Shown in pieces: positions 27,059 to 39,944 of a DNA stretch of 64,000 nt. Each line of letters opens with the position of its first letter. The first letter of the stretch is position 1. Under the pieces are notes generated by a model. The model was given only the letters and a program-made list of their open reading frames with translations. It did not search any database and was not told the origin of the DNA. The position numbers and the translations under genes are program-made. Origin of the DNA: Psychrobacillus faecigallinarum (GTDB lineage: Bacteria; Bacillota; Bacilli; Bacillales_A; Planococcaceae); the NCBI RefSeq assembly GCF_014836595.1, contig NZ_JACSQO010000001.1, positions 248,001 to 312,000 of the forward strand, in the 5' to 3' direction.

Positions 27059-28249
27059 TTGGAAAGAGTAGTTGGTACAGTTGTTAGAGGTCTTCGTGGC
27101 CCTATTATAAATAAAGGTGACAATATTGAAGAGATTGTAGTAGATAGCGTTTTAAAAGCTTCAGAAGTGGAAGGTTTTTCTATTAACGATCAAGATATCG
27201 TGACAGTGACTGAATCGATCGTTGCACGTGCTCAAGGAAATTATGCAAGCATTGACCAAATTGCAAAAGATGTTCATTCAAAATTTGGAGACGACACACT
27301 GGGTGTTATTTTCCCTATTCTAAGTCGTAACCGTTTCGCAGTCGTTCTACGTGGTATAGCAAAAGGTACGAGGAAAATTGTTTTGATGCTTAGCTACCCC
27401 TCAGATGAAGTCGGTAATCATCTAGTAGATATCGATGAGTTAGATGAAAAGGGAGTTAACCCTTGGACTGATGTTCTTACAGAAAAACAATTCCGTGACC
27501 ACTTTGGTTATAAGCTACATCCTTTTACTGGAGTAGATTACATCGCTTACTATAAAGCTCTAATAGAAGAATATGGAGTTGAATGTGAAGTAATATTCTC
27601 TAACAACCCGAAATCTATTTTGGATTATACTAAGAACGTACTAACTTGTGATATTCATTCGAGATTTAGAACGAAAAAAATCCTTAAAGCCAATGGCGGA
27701 GAAAAAATTTATAGCCTGGATAACCTACTCTCTGAGTCAGTAGATGGAAGTGGCTTTAATGAAGAATATGGTTTACTTGGGTCCAACAAATCCACTGAAG
27801 ATAGTGTGAAGTTATTCCCGCGTAATTGCCAACCAATTGTTGATAATATTCAAGATATGCTTAAAGAAAAAACAGGTAAACATGTGGAAGTAATGGTATA
27901 CGGAGACGGAGCATTTAAAGATCCGGTCGGACATATTTGGGAGCTTGCTGATCCAGTAGTTTCACCTGCCTTTACTGCTGGATTAGAAGGGACACCAAAC
28001 GAAGTAAAATTAAAATATCTTGCCGATAATAATTTTGCACATTTGAGAGGCGAAGAACTGAAAAAAGCAATTACCGAGCATATTAACAACAAAGGTGATG
28101 ATCTCGTTGGTGCAATGGAGGCGCAAGGCACTACTCCTAGAAGATTAACAGACCTTATTGGATCGCTTTCTGATTTAACCTCAGGTAGTGGAGATAAGGG
28201 TACTCCAATGATATATATTCAGGGCTACTTTGATAATTATACTAAATAA
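27059..28249 (+). CDS. Coenzyme F420:L-glutamate ligase (CofE) family protein
   Basis: About 396 residues, beginning LERVVGTVVRGLRGPIINKG as typical of CofE-family proteins, with GDNIEEIVVDSVLKASEVEG, RNRFAVVLRGIAKG and YGDGAFKDPVGHIWELADPV downstream. CofE adds glutamate to F420-0 in archaea and actinobacteria. Firmicute members of this longer form have no established role, and no other F420 gene is in the window. I start at the TTG at 27059 because GAAGGAG precedes it at eight bases and it matches family N-termini; the in-frame TTG at 27002 has no ribosome binding site. It is divergent from the LysR regulator, which probably controls it. Confidence 0.8.
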   Translation: MERVVGTVVRGLRGPIINKGDNIEEIVVDSVLKASEVEGFSINDQDIVTVTESIVARAQGNYASIDQIAKDVHSKFGDDTLGVIFPILSRNRFAVVLRGIAKGTRKIVLMLSYPSDEVGNHLVDIDELDEKGVNPWTDVLTEKQFRDHFGYKLHPFTGVDYIAYYKALIEEYGVECEVIFSNNPKSILDYTKNVLTCDIHSRFRTKKILKANGGEKIYSLDNLLSESVDGSGFNEEYGLLGSNKSTEDSVKLFPRNCQPIVDNIQDMLKEKTGKHVEVMVYGDGAFKDPVGHIWELADPVVSPAFTAGLEGTPNEVKLKYLADNNFAHLRGEELKKAITEHINNKGDDLVGAMEAQGTTPRRLTDLIGSLSDLTSGSGDKGTPMIYIQGYFDNYTK

Positions 28250-28263
28250 CTTCCTTACTTATG

Positions 28264-28299
28264 GGGGCTTGGACTAAATGTCTCGAGCCTTCTTTTTTT
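28264..28299 (+). terminator. Terminator of the CofE-like gene
   Basis: GGCT...GAC, a short loop, GTC...AGCC form an imperfect stem followed by TTCTTTTTTT, 15 bases past the stop codon. Confidence 0.75.
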
Positions 28300-28445
28300 G
28301 TACTAAATAAAATGCAAATTAGCAAGGTATAGTATAGTTAAATGTTAAATCGCTAATCTTACAATCGTAAGGCTATCGAAAACAAAATTGCCCTCCAATA
28401 AGAGAAGGAAAAGAAATGATTTTTCATCTCTTTTCTCTTTACAAT

Positions 28446-29195
28446 TCATAATGTTGATTCATTGAATGATCGACTTACAAGACTCTCATCTTTTCTAATA
28501 GAAAAGCATAGAAAAATCACTGTTACAGCTAGGAATGATATAACCAGTCCCTCTCTCCACAAATTGAAAGATTCTATACCCATTGTATTAATCAAGGAAA
28601 ATAAACTTTGAAATACAAATAAAGGATATAAATTTCGAGTGATTACAAATACTTGAGCCAGCACAATGCCTAACAAAAAGCATAAAACAATATGAACACT
28701 CGTCTCAGTCAGATTGTTGCCTGTTAGGAGAAGAAACCATCCATCTTGTGAATACAATATTCCTGAAGCTAAGATGGCAGCTATGTTGCCTAAAGGTAAT
28801 AAAGTGGTAACCACTATCCCAATAAATATGCCTAGTAACACAAAGCTGATTAATATAGCATAAGCAATAAGGAAAGTGGTCATTAAAAATGATTCTTTAG
28901 AAAAATCTTGATTGCTTAATATAACGATTACTAAAATAAGTGGTAAAAAAAAGACGAGACTTTCACTTTTAAGTTGGAGATTAAATCCATAAAAGCTCCA
29001 TTTTTTCATCCACGAAAAATAAATAATAAGGATTAATGCAAGGGGAATGAAGGAAAGTAATGTTGGCATATAGGTTCCTTCCCAAAAGACATTACTAATT
29101 GATGAACCGGTTATGAGAATAATAATGTAAAATATTTCAATACTGATTATCGCTAAAATTGGAATAGCCCATTTAGTCTTCCTGCCACGTATCAT
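28446..29195 (-). CDS. Multi-pass membrane protein, CPBP-like but without catalytic residues
   Basis: 249 residues with about seven or eight hydrophobic helices. The C-terminal half resembles the CPBP (Abi, CAAX-like protease) layout: GNIAAILASGILYS, then CFLLGIVLAQVFVITRNLYPLFVFQSLFSLIN (split here: CFLLGIVLAQVFV, ITRNLYPLFVFQ, SLFSLIN), which matches the family's 'GxxLGxxYxxTxNLxxxIxxHxxxN' pattern. The glutamate pair of motif 1 and the His of motif 3 are absent (Gln replaces His), so it is probably not a protease. The start has AAGGAG at seven bases. It has no obvious partner. The family link is an inference from pattern only. Confidence 0.55.
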   Translation of the reverse strand: MIRGRKTKWAIPILAIISIEIFYIIILITGSSISNVFWEGTYMPTLLSFIPLALILIIYFSWMKKWSFYGFNLQLKSESLVFFLPLILVIVILSNQDFSKESFLMTTFLIAYAILISFVLLGIFIGIVVTTLLPLGNIAAILASGILYSQDGWFLLLTGNNLTETSVHIVLCFLLGIVLAQVFVITRNLYPLFVFQSLFSLINTMGIESFNLWREGLVISFLAVTVIFLCFSIRKDESLVSRSFNESTL

Positions 29196-29561
29196 ACTAA
29201 AACTCCTTCTGTTATCTTCTTAATGAAGAACAAATTGGACAATTTATTAAGGATTATTTTTTTGATAAATACTACTGGTTTAAGAAGAAAGCAATAAAAA
29301 TTCTATAAACAAAACTTGGGGGAATACTTTTAGTACGTCTTTTTATAGTCCTCCAGCTAACATAACCCTATTTTTGTACATTTATAAGTAATTATATCTC
29401 CAATACATATAAAAGCTTTAGGGGTTATATATATGCCCATAAGAGTCCGGGAAAGGAAATTCTCTATTCATCACCTCTTTCCACTTGATTTTTAGGGTTT
29501 AGGATAAACAAATAAAGACATACACCTTCTCTAAGCTAAGTGTATGTCTTTATTTATATTT
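29196..29561. other. AT-rich gap without recognisable genes
   Basis: This is the upstream region of the CPBP-like gene and the downstream side of the small membrane protein gene. Apart from the hairpin at 29511-29554, no coding, RNA or repeat feature is supported. Confidence 0.5.
29511..29554 (-). terminator. Terminator of the small membrane protein gene
   Basis: A perfect 15-bp inverted repeat (AATAAAGACATACAC and its complement, 14-base loop) lies 8 bases after the stop codon, followed on the minus strand by TGTTTATCC. The symmetric A/T-rich ends could also work in the other direction. Confidence 0.75.
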
Positions 29562-29885
29562 TTAAAACTCTTCGTTGAACATGCTTTCTTTGTGAACATC
29601 TGGCTTAGACGCTTCAAGCATTAATATGACGGCTGTTATAATATGCATTATCATTCCAACAATAGGTATAAAGCCGATACAAGAGGTTACTATTCCCAGA
29701 ATACTCCCAGTCGTAGTTTCCCCTCCCTCTTTTTTCGTTATGATAAGGGTAACGATATGCAAAGCCAACATAATTACCAAAGGTATCCAGAGAAAGCTCA
29801 TGATTATAATTCCACCTAGAACTGGTATCCCTAAAAGTGCCTCCAATCCTCCTGTAACCCATTTTAATATTTTTGTGTTTGACAT
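29562..29885 (-). CDS. Small membrane protein of unknown function
   Basis: 107 residues with three hydrophobic segments (about 13-45 as one or two helices, and 60-90) and Gly-rich turns such as LLGIPVLGGIIIM and GSILGIVTSCIGFIPIVG. It looks like the short 'DUF4190/TM2-neighbour' class of Bacillales membrane proteins, but I do not recognise a named family with certainty. AAAGGATG stands eight bases before the ATG. The C-terminus is polar (ASKPDVHKESMFNEEF). It is monocistronic, with a terminator just after it. Confidence 0.65.
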   Translation of the reverse strand: MSNTKILKWVTGGLEALLGIPVLGGIIIMSFLWIPLVIMLALHIVTLIITKKEGGETTTGSILGIVTSCIGFIPIVGMIMHIITAVILMLEASKPDVHKESMFNEEF

Positions 29886-30328
29886 AATTGCGACATCCTT
29901 TGTTTGAATTATTTTTAATATTATTAAAAATATAACATATTCCTTCTCGTATGTCTTGGCTTTCTTATGTTTTTTTACCTATTAAATAATAATAAACTTA
30001 AGTTAAGTTCACCAATTTTAATCCATAATATGGAATATGTCATCTTTAGTACTTAAGGTCTTTATAACAAGTTGGGTAAAAGAATGTAATTATTTTTAAA
30101 GGTGGATAAAACAATTATCTGAGTAGCGATGAAACTTGCGGTTAATCTAAAGCTTTCTTAATATGGAAGCGAAAATTGTAAAGATATCGCTTCTTGTGAA
30201 GGTCAATTACAGAGGTTTTTTTTGTTAAAACTTATTAGTACTTAATTTCCCATTTAAATATAACAATAATACTTAACATTAAAACCCCGGAATGTTTTAC
30301 AAACCTCTAACATTTCCGGGGAAGTAAG
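29886..30328. other. Non-coding gap between the pyr operon end and the small membrane protein gene
   Basis: 443 AT-rich bases. The pyr terminator lies at 30285-30321, and a small GAAGCGA/TCGCTTC inverted repeat near 30166-30193 has no run of T. The rest holds only the promoter region of the small membrane protein, with no clear hexamers. Confidence 0.5.
30285..30321 (-). terminator. Terminator of the pyr operon
   Basis: CCCCGG-AATGTT pairs with AACATT-CCGGGG (one bulged base, 11-base loop), followed on the minus strand by TTTTAATG. It lies just after the pyrE stop and ends the ten-gene operon. Confidence 0.85.
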
Positions 30329-30957
30329 TTATTTCAACAAGCCGTGCTTTAAATCATTATGCCATTTAGAAAGCATAGGAATATCTGCCTCCGTAATTGT
30401 GTCTGCCTCATATGCTGCATCAACTAAAGCATCATAATTAGTCAAGCTAATAAAGTTAATACCTGCTTCATTAAACGAATCCTCTGCCTTCGGAAGTCCA
30501 TATGTAAAAATACTTACAACTCCAAGTACTTCTAATCCTGATTTTCTTAACGCTTCTACAGCTGTTAAGCTACTTCCACCTGTGGATATTAAATCCTCAA
30601 TGACTACTACCCTTTGACCAGGTACTACTTTTCCTTCAATTTGGTTTCCTCTACCATGTTCCTTTGCCTTCGACCGTACGTACAGCATAGGAAGGTCTAA
30701 CACATCACTTACCCATGCAGCATGAGGAATACCAGCTGTGGCAGTTCCCGCTACTGCTTCTGTCCCTGGGAAATTGTTGTTAATGGCTTCTGCAAGGCCA
30801 TTTGCAATTTCTTTCCGAATGGCTGGAGAAGACATAGTTATACGATTATCACAATAGATAGGCGATTTAATGCCTGAAGCCCAAGTAAAAAGGTTGTTTG
30901 GCTGTAACTCTACTGCTCCTACCTCAAGTAGTGCCTTTGCAATTTTATGATCAAGTT

Positions 30958-30961
<4 letters not shown>
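30329..30961 (-). CDS. pyrE: Orotate phosphoribosyltransferase
   Basis: PyrE makes orotidine 5'-phosphate from orotate and PRPP. About 210 residues. The PRPP-binding loop [20 protein letters not shown] (near 118-137) and the catalytic loop Lys in [11 protein letters not shown] (near 94) are present. The start is ATG at 30959-30961 with GGGAGGAA upstream; an in-frame start five codons earlier lies inside pyrF. The ATG overlaps the pyrF stop (ATGA). It is the last gene of the operon. Confidence 0.96.
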
Positions 30962-33348
<2,387 letters not shown>

Positions 33349-33352
<4 letters not shown>

Positions 33353-36300
33353 GCGCGAACCTCCTGTAATTTCATCGTATCTGTAGAAAAACTCATCGAC
33401 TCAATTACTCGAACCATAGCTTCTGCAGTATCTAATGAAGTTAAGCAAGGTATTCCATTTTCGACTGACTCTCTTCGAATACGGAAGCCATCACGCTCTG
33501 GCTGCATTCCTTTCGTCAAAGTGTTAATAACAAATTGAGCTTCCCCTTTTTGTATCACATCTAATAAAGTAGTGCCCTTCGAGCCAATTTTGTCTACTAT
33601 ATCTACTGGAATACCTGCAGATAGAATCGCTTTTGCCGTCCCTTCTGTCGCAATGATACGGAATCCAATTGCGTGAAAACGTTTAGCAATATCTGTTGCT
33701 TCCTCTTTATCTTTGTCAGAAATAGTCATTAGTACAGATCCATGATCTTTAATTTCCATACCTGCTGCCACTAAGCCTTTATAAAGTGCTTTTTCTAGTG
33801 TTATGTCTTTCCCCATTACCTCTCCTGTTGATTTCATCTCAGGTCCGAGTGTAATATCAACTCTACGAAGCTTAGCAAAACTGAAAACTGGTACTTTTAC
33901 GAATACTTCTGGACTATTTGGTGCCAGTCCTGTTTTGTATCCCTGCTCAACAATAGAGTGTCCTAGAATCGCTTTTGTTGCAATGTTTGCCATTGGTATA
34001 GAGGTTATTTTACTTAAAAATGGTACTGTACGGCTTGAGCGTGGGTTTACCTCAATCACATAAACCTCATCTTTAGAAATTACATATTGAATATTCATCA
34101 GACCTACGATTTTTAAGCCTCTAGCAAGCCTTGTTGTGTAGTCAACCAGGGTGTCTATATGTTTTTGAGATAACTTTTGTGGTGGATATACGGCAATAGA
34201 ATCGCCTGAATGGACTCCAGCTCGCTCAATATGCTCCATAATACCTGGTATTAAGACATTCTCTCCATCACAGATTGCATCTACTTCAACCTCTGTTCCT
34301 GTTAAATAACGGTCGATTAGAACCGGCTTTTCAGGGCTTGCTTCTACAGCATTTTCCATATAGTGCTTAATCTCATCTTCGTTATAAACGATTTGCATTG
34401 CGCGTCCACCAAGTACGTAAGAAGGTCTCACTAATACCGGGTAACCAATTTCATTAGCAATTTCAATTGCTTCTTCTACAGATACTGCAGTTTTACCTAG
34501 TGGTTGAGGTATTCCAATTTCGTGAAGAGCAGATTCAAATTTATTACGGTTTTCTGCTCGATCGATATCCTCTAAAGTAGTACCTAATATTTTTACTCCT
34601 CTTTCTTCTAATGCTTCTGCTAGGTTTATCGCTGTTTGACCACCAAACTGTACAACTACACCTTTTGGCTGCTCAAGATCCACGATATGCATAACGTCTT
34701 CCACAGTTAACGGTTCAAAGTATAATTTATCTGAAATAGAGAAATCAGTCGAAACTGTCTCTGGATTGTTATTGATAATAATTGCTTCATAACCGGCTTC
34801 TTTTATCGCCCATACAGAGTGAACAGTTGCATAGTCGAATTCTACACCTTGCCCGATTCTAATTGGACCAGAACCAAGCACAATCACGCTTTCTTTATCC
34901 GTACGAATAGATTCATTTTCCTCTTCATACGTTCCATAGAAATAAGGCGTTTCTGATTCAAACTCTCCAGCACATGTATCTACCATTTTATAAACTGGGA
35001 CAATATCGCTTTCCTTTTTAAAGTTATATACTTCTATCTCTTTCACATTCCAATATTTTGCGATTGTTTTGTCTGCAAAGCCCATTCTCTTTGCTTTATA
35101 TAAAATTTCCTTATTGAAAGGATTATCTTGAATTACCTTTTCGTATTTAACGATATTTTGTAATTTATTTAAGAAAAATAAATCAATTTGACTCCACGCA
35201 TGAATTTGCTCGATTGTCACTCCACGGCGTAACGCTTCACCGATAAAGAATAAGCGCTCATCTCCTGCGCGGCGAATTCTCTTAGCAATCCATTCATCTG
35301 TAATAGAATCGCTATTTTTCATTTCAAGATGAAAGTGACCTGTTTCCAAAGAACGAACTGATTTTAGAATTGCTTCTTCAAAAGTACGTCCAAGGGACAT
35401 TACTTCTCCTGTTGCCTTCATTTGGGTGCCAAGATTACGTTTAGCTGATTCAAATTTGTCAAAAGGCCATCTAGGTATTTTCGCTACAATATAATCTAAA
35501 GCTGGCTCGAAGCAAGCGTATGTTTTTCCCGTAACAGGATTCATCATTTCATCTAATGTAAGTCCTACCGCTATTTTTGCTGCGAGCTTTGCAATTGGAT
35601 AACCTGTCGCCTTTGAAGCAAGCGCAGATGAACGGCTTACACGTGGATTAACCTCAATAATATAGTAATTGAAGCTATGTGGATCTAAAGCAAGTTGTAC
35701 GTTACATCCACCTTCTATTTTTAAAGCACGAATAATCTTTAAGGATACATTTCGAAGCATTTGGTTTTCACGATCAGATAATGTTTGCGTCGGAGCCACT
35801 ACAATTGAATCTCCAGTATGAATCCCTACTGGGTCTACGTTTTCCATATTACATACGACGATTGCATTGTCAGCTGAATCTCTCATTACCTCATATTCTA
35901 TTTCTTTATAGCCCGCAATGGATTTCTCCAATAGACATTGAGTCACGGGACTATACTTTAAACCACTTGTAACGATTTCGACTAGGTCTGCATCATTATG
36001 GCAAATACCCCCTCCAGTTCCACCTAATGTGAATGCTGGTCTTACGATTACTGGGTATCCAATACGCTCCACAAAGGTTTTTGCTTCCTCAAGATTGTGG
36101 ATAATGTCACTTTCAGGTACTGGCTCGTTCAGTTCATTCATTAATGTTCTGAACAAATCCCGGTCCTCTGCTTTGTGAATTGCCTCTAGCTTCGTACCAA
36201 GAATTTCTATCCCTAACTCGTCTAATATGCCAGATTCATCTAGCTGAATAGCCATGTTTAAGCCAGTTTGACCCCCTAATGTCGGAAGTATTGCATCTGG

Positions 36301-36546
36301 GCGCTCTTTACGGATAATCTTACTTACGAATGGAAGAGTTATTGGCTCAATATATACTTTGTCCGCAATTTCCGTATCTGTCATAATAGTTGCGGGATTG
36401 GAGTTAACTAGTATTACTTTATAGCCTTCTTCTTTTAGGGAAATACATGCTTGTGTCCCCGCATAGTCAAACTCTGCAGCTTGACCGATTACAATTGGAC
36501 CAGATCCGATTACTAAAATAGTTTCTATATCTTTACGTTTAGGCAT
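33349..36546 (-). CDS. carB: Carbamoyl-phosphate synthase large subunit (pyrimidine pathway)
   Basis: 1065 residues. Two ATP-grasp halves (about 1-400 and 550-930) are recognisable by the repeated [19 protein letters not shown] and [19 protein letters not shown] starts, with an oligomerisation segment between them and a C-terminal MGS-like allosteric domain ([19 protein letters not shown] onward) where UMP binds. It makes carbamoyl phosphate from ammonia supplied by CarA, bicarbonate and two ATP. It overlaps carA by eight bases and is also called pyrAB in Bacillus. Confidence 0.97.
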
Positions 36547-37639
36547 GTGAAGTCTCCTTTTTGCTTTCTTTATTCATTAACTCTATAAATTGATCAAATA
36601 AGTGTGTGGAATCCTCTGGTCCACATGAACCTTCCGGGTGGAACTGTACACAGAAGACTGGATATGTTTTATGTCTTACACCTTCAACTGTTCCATCATT
36701 TAAAGCTACATGAGTAATTTCAAGGTCAGTATTGGATATAGAATCTGCATCAATCGCATAGCCATGGTTTTGAGAAGTTAGCTCAGTTCTTCCAGTAGTT
36801 AAGTCTTTTACTGGATGATTCCCACCTCGATGACCGAATTTTAATTTAAATGAAGTGGCACCACTCGCTAGAGAAATTAACTGATGACCAAGACAAACTC
36901 CAAAGATCGGGACGTTACCGATTAAGTCCTTTACCATCTCAATTGCTTCTGGTATATCTGTTGGGTCCCCAGGTCCGTTAGATAACATGACCCCATCGGG
37001 ACGCATTGCTAGAATTTCTTTTGCTGATGTGTTGAAAGGTACTACAATCACGTCACAGTCACGCTTGTTTAGCTCTCTTAAAATACCATGCTTCATGCCA
37101 AAATCTACTAATACTACTCGTTTTCCACGTCCAGGACTTGGATACGGTCTAGTAATAGATGACTGCTCGACTACGTTTTTAGGTATTTCAGTAGCTTTTA
37201 GTATTGCTACAATTTCTCCCACATTTACTTCTTCTCCAGCGTTTGTCATCTTACCCTTGAGTGAACCATGCTTTCGAATAATGCGTGTTAGCTTACGCGT
37301 ATCTATTCCTTCAATTCCTGGTACATTTTTTTCTGTTAAAAATTCATCTAATGTACTTTGGTTGCGAAAGTTAGATGGATGCTCCGCCAATTCACGAACA
37401 ACGATTCCTGACAAGCCTATTTCAATAGCTTCAAAATCATCTGGATTTATACCGTAGTTACCAACCATAGGATACGTGAAAGTCAGAATTTGACTACAAT
37501 TGGATGGATCCGAAATAGATTCCTGATAGCCTGTCATTGCTGTAGTGAAAATAACCTCACCAACAGTTCCTTTTTCGCTTCCAAAAGCATTCCCCTTAAA
37601 TACCGAACCGTCCTCTAATATTAAATATCTAGTTTTCAT
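36539..37639 (-). CDS. carA: Carbamoyl-phosphate synthase small (glutaminase) subunit
   Basis: About 366 residues. The N-terminal CarA domain begins [19 protein letters not shown], and a class I glutamine amidotransferase domain has the nucleophile in [17 protein letters not shown] (near 247-263) and His/Glu in VQFHPEGS. It supplies ammonia to CarB. I start at the ATG at 37637-37639, preceded by GGAGGAACAAGC and overlapping the pyrC stop (ATGA), rather than six codons upstream. It is also called pyrAA in Bacillus. Confidence 0.96.
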   Translation of the reverse strand: MKTRYLILEDGSVFKGNAFGSEKGTVGEVIFTTAMTGYQESISDPSNCSQILTFTYPMVGNYGINPDDFEAIEIGLSGIVVRELAEHPSNFRNQSTLDEFLTEKNVPGIEGIDTRKLTRIIRKHGSLKGKMTNAGEEVNVGEIVAILKATEIPKNVVEQSSITRPYPSPGRGKRVVLVDFGMKHGILRELNKRDCDVIVVPFNTSAKEILAMRPDGVMLSNGPGDPTDIPEAIEMVKDLIGNVPIFGVCLGHQLISLASGATSFKLKFGHRGGNHPVKDLTTGRTELTSQNHGYAIDADSISNTDLEITHVALNDGTVEGVRHKTYPVFCVQFHPEGSCGPEDSTHLFDQFIELMNKESKKETSHA

Positions 37640-38916
37640 GCTTGTTCCTCCTGCCATACGATTTCTCCGTTAAAGATAGTAACTTGTGGCCAACCTGCAC
37701 AAACCCAGCCATCAAATGGTGTATTCTTCCCTTTAGATAAGAATGCTTCTTTTTCTATTTTTTGTTCTTTATTTAAATCTATCAATACTAGATCTGCTGG
37801 AGCTCCAATCTCTAACTTGCCAAATTCAAAGCCAAATACGTTCGCCGGTTTGATTGTTAAGAAATCTAAAAGTTGCTTTAACGTCCATTCTCCAGTTTTC
37901 ACAAAATGTGTATACAACAATGGAAAAGCCGTTTCTAATCCAACGATTCCAAATGGAGCCTTTTCAAATCCTAGTGCTTTTTCCTCCTCTGTGTGAGGTG
38001 CATGATCTGTCGCAATAAAATCTAATGTTCCATCTAATAGTCCCTCACGCAATGCCATCATATCGTCCCTTCCTCTTAAGGGGGGATTCATCTTCCAAGT
38101 TGCATCATTGGATGGAATATCTTCCTCACAAAGTATTAAATGGTGAGGACTTACTTCTGCCGTTACATGGATGCCTGCCTTCTTTGCGTCTCGTATCACT
38201 CGAACAGATTCCTTAGTACTAACATGGCATACGTGATAATGTGCACCTGCAGCTTCACCTAGTAATATATCTCTCGCAATATGTACTGATTCTGAAACAG
38301 AGTGGATTCCTTTTAATCCAAGCTCTTCATTTCGTTTCCCTTTATGCATTACTCCACCATATAAAAGTGAATTATCCTCACAGTGTGCTACTACAGGAAT
38401 ATGGTACTTTGCTGCTTCTTGCATTGCTTCTAGCATTGTCCCCGCCGTCTGTACTCCCACGCCGTCATCGGTTAAAGCAAATGCCCCAAGCTCTTTAAGT
38501 GAAGCAATATCTGTGCGTTCTTTACCAGCTTGGCGTATTGTAATTGAAGCATATGGAAGCACTCTTACAAGTGCATTTTTTTCTACTAAGTTTAGTACAT
38601 GTGAGAAGTTTTCAGCTGTATCTGGGACTGGACGAGTATTAGGCATTGCACAGATAGTTGTATATCCACCCTTTGCAGCAGCTTTTGTACCAGTTTCAAT
38701 CGTTTCTTTTTGTTCACCACCTGGCTCACGTAGATGCACATGTACGTCAATAAAACCTGATGAGAGTAACATTCCTTTACCATCGATTACTTGTGCCTCT
38801 GCTAAAGTTGGAGTAGGGTGGATTTCTGTTATTATCCCTTCTTTAACTACAACAGAAGTAGTTTCTAATTCACCTGATTGGTTTACTAGTTGAACGTTTT
38901 GAATTATTTTTGTCAT
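37636..38916 (-). CDS. pyrC: Dihydroorotase
   Basis: PyrC cyclises carbamoyl aspartate. The 426-residue amidohydrolase has the metal-binding [14 protein letters not shown] (near 59-72), further His ligands in [12 protein letters not shown] and YHVCHVST, and the catalytic Asp in [13 protein letters not shown] (near 304). It is class I, as usual in Firmicutes. One base separates it from pyrB, and it overlaps carA by four bases. Confidence 0.97.
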   Translation of the reverse strand: MTKIIQNVQLVNQSGELETTSVVVKEGIITEIHPTPTLAEAQVIDGKGMLLSSGFIDVHVHLREPGGEQKETIETGTKAAAKGGYTTICAMPNTRPVPDTAENFSHVLNLVEKNALVRVLPYASITIRQAGKERTDIASLKELGAFALTDDGVGVQTAGTMLEAMQEAAKYHIPVVAHCEDNSLLYGGVMHKGKRNEELGLKGIHSVSESVHIARDILLGEAAGAHYHVCHVSTKESVRVIRDAKKAGIHVTAEVSPHHLILCEEDIPSNDATWKMNPPLRGRDDMMALREGLLDGTLDFIATDHAPHTEEEKALGFEKAPFGIVGLETAFPLLYTHFVKTGEWTLKQLLDFLTIKPANVFGFEFGKLEIGAPADLVLIDLNKEQKIEKEAFLSKGKNTPFDGWVCAGWPQVTIFNGEIVWQEEQA

Positions 38917-38917
38917 G

Positions 38918-39796
38918 TTATTCTCTCCCTTTCAAGATCATCTCAATAACAGCCATTCGGATATAAACACCATTTTCCATTTGCTTAAAAATTCTAGAAC
39001 GCTCACATTCTACTAATTCGTTTGCAATTTCCACATCACGATTAAACGGAGCAGGGTGCATAATAATTGATCCTTCTTTCATCCTGCTTTCTCGCTCCAA
39101 AGTCAGACCATAGGATTGATGGTATTCTTCCTTTGAAAATGATATCGAACCATCGTGCCTTTCATGTTGCACTCGTAGCATCATTAAAACATCACTTACT
39201 TCAATTACATCATCAAAACTATTAGTAGTTTCAAATTCTGCTTGCCATTCACGTGGACACACAAAATGAATTTTAGCTCCTAGCCTAGTTAAAGCATCTG
39301 CATTCGATCTTGCCACTCTACTATGCGCTATGTCCCCTACTATTGTGACTATTTTATCCTTCAATCCCCCAAATTCTTGCCAAATAGTAAAGATATCTAA
39401 AAGGCTTTGAGTGGGATGGTTTCCAGTGCCGTCCCCTCCATTGATGATTGCAGGTCTCACTTTCCCTACCAGTTCATTGAAATAGTTATTTTGTTCATGT
39501 CTTATAACTAATGCATCCAAGCCTATAGATTCTAGTACTTTTACTGTGTCATATAGTGTCTCACCCTTTAATGTACTAGAAAAACCCGCATCAAAAGGTA
39601 ACACCTCCAGCTGTAGCTTTCTTTCAGCCATTTCAAAGCTCATTTTCGTTCTTGTACTCGGTTCGAAGAATAAGTTAGCCATTGTATATTTGTTTTTTAA
39701 AGTTGAGACGGCGCCTTCACGAAACGCTTGTGCTTGTTTTAAAATAGCTAGTATTTGTTCAACTGACAAATCTTTCATTGATACTAAATTTTTCAT
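38918..39796 (-). CDS. pyrB: Aspartate carbamoyltransferase catalytic subunit
   Basis: About 292 residues. The carbamoyl phosphate-binding motif [12 protein letters not shown] and [12 protein letters not shown], plus [11 protein letters not shown], are visible. It joins carbamoyl phosphate and aspartate; no pyrI regulatory gene is present, as usual in Bacillales. The start is the ATG at 39794-39796 with AAAGGCGG before it. A longer in-frame extension would run through the attenuator hairpin and can be discarded. Confidence 0.96.
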   Translation of the reverse strand: MKNLVSMKDLSVEQILAILKQAQAFREGAVSTLKNKYTMANLFFEPSTRTKMSFEMAERKLQLEVLPFDAGFSSTLKGETLYDTVKVLESIGLDALVIRHEQNNYFNELVGKVRPAIINGGDGTGNHPTQSLLDIFTIWQEFGGLKDKIVTIVGDIAHSRVARSNADALTRLGAKIHFVCPREWQAEFETTNSFDDVIEVSDVLMMLRVQHERHDGSISFSKEEYHQSYGLTLERESRMKEGSIIMHPAPFNRDVEIANELVECERSRIFKQMENGVYIRMAVIEMILKGRE

Positions 39797-39817
39797 GAAT
39801 ATCCGCCTTTCTTTTAT

Positions 39818-39847
39818 AAAAAAACCTCCTCGAAAAATTCGAGAAGG
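39818..39847 (-). terminator. pyrB attenuator terminator
   Basis: CCTTCTCGAA and TTCGAGGAGG (one G-U) form a 10-bp stem with a 3-base loop, then TTTTTTT. It sits between pyrP and pyrB and ends transcription when UMP-loaded PyrR binds the leader. Confidence 0.85.
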
Positions 39848-39902
39848 TCCGTTAAGCATAACCAAAGTAGAGATTCTATAAGTAAAAATCTCTTTTTTGG
39901 TC

Positions 39903-39932
39903 CGAACCCTTCGCTGACTCTCTGTTCAACTT
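39903..39932 (-). promoter_or_regulatory. PyrR-binding loop in the pyrP-pyrB leader
   Basis: The minus strand contains GAACAGAGAGTC followed by a complementary GGTTC 15 bases on. The core CAGAGAG matches the PyrR loop consensus (ARUCCNGNGAGGYU), although flanking bases diverge from it. The position, 60-85 bases before the terminator stem, fits the second pyr attenuator. Confidence 0.6.
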
Positions 39933-39944
39933 ATTAAAAGGTCA

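Noticed and set aside
28399..28440. Purine/pyrimidine hairpin after the CPBP-like gene as terminator
   Set aside because: The stem has bulges and no T-run on the minus strand.
38241..38893. Plus-strand frames opposite pyrC
   Set aside because: They are shadows of pyrC without start signals.
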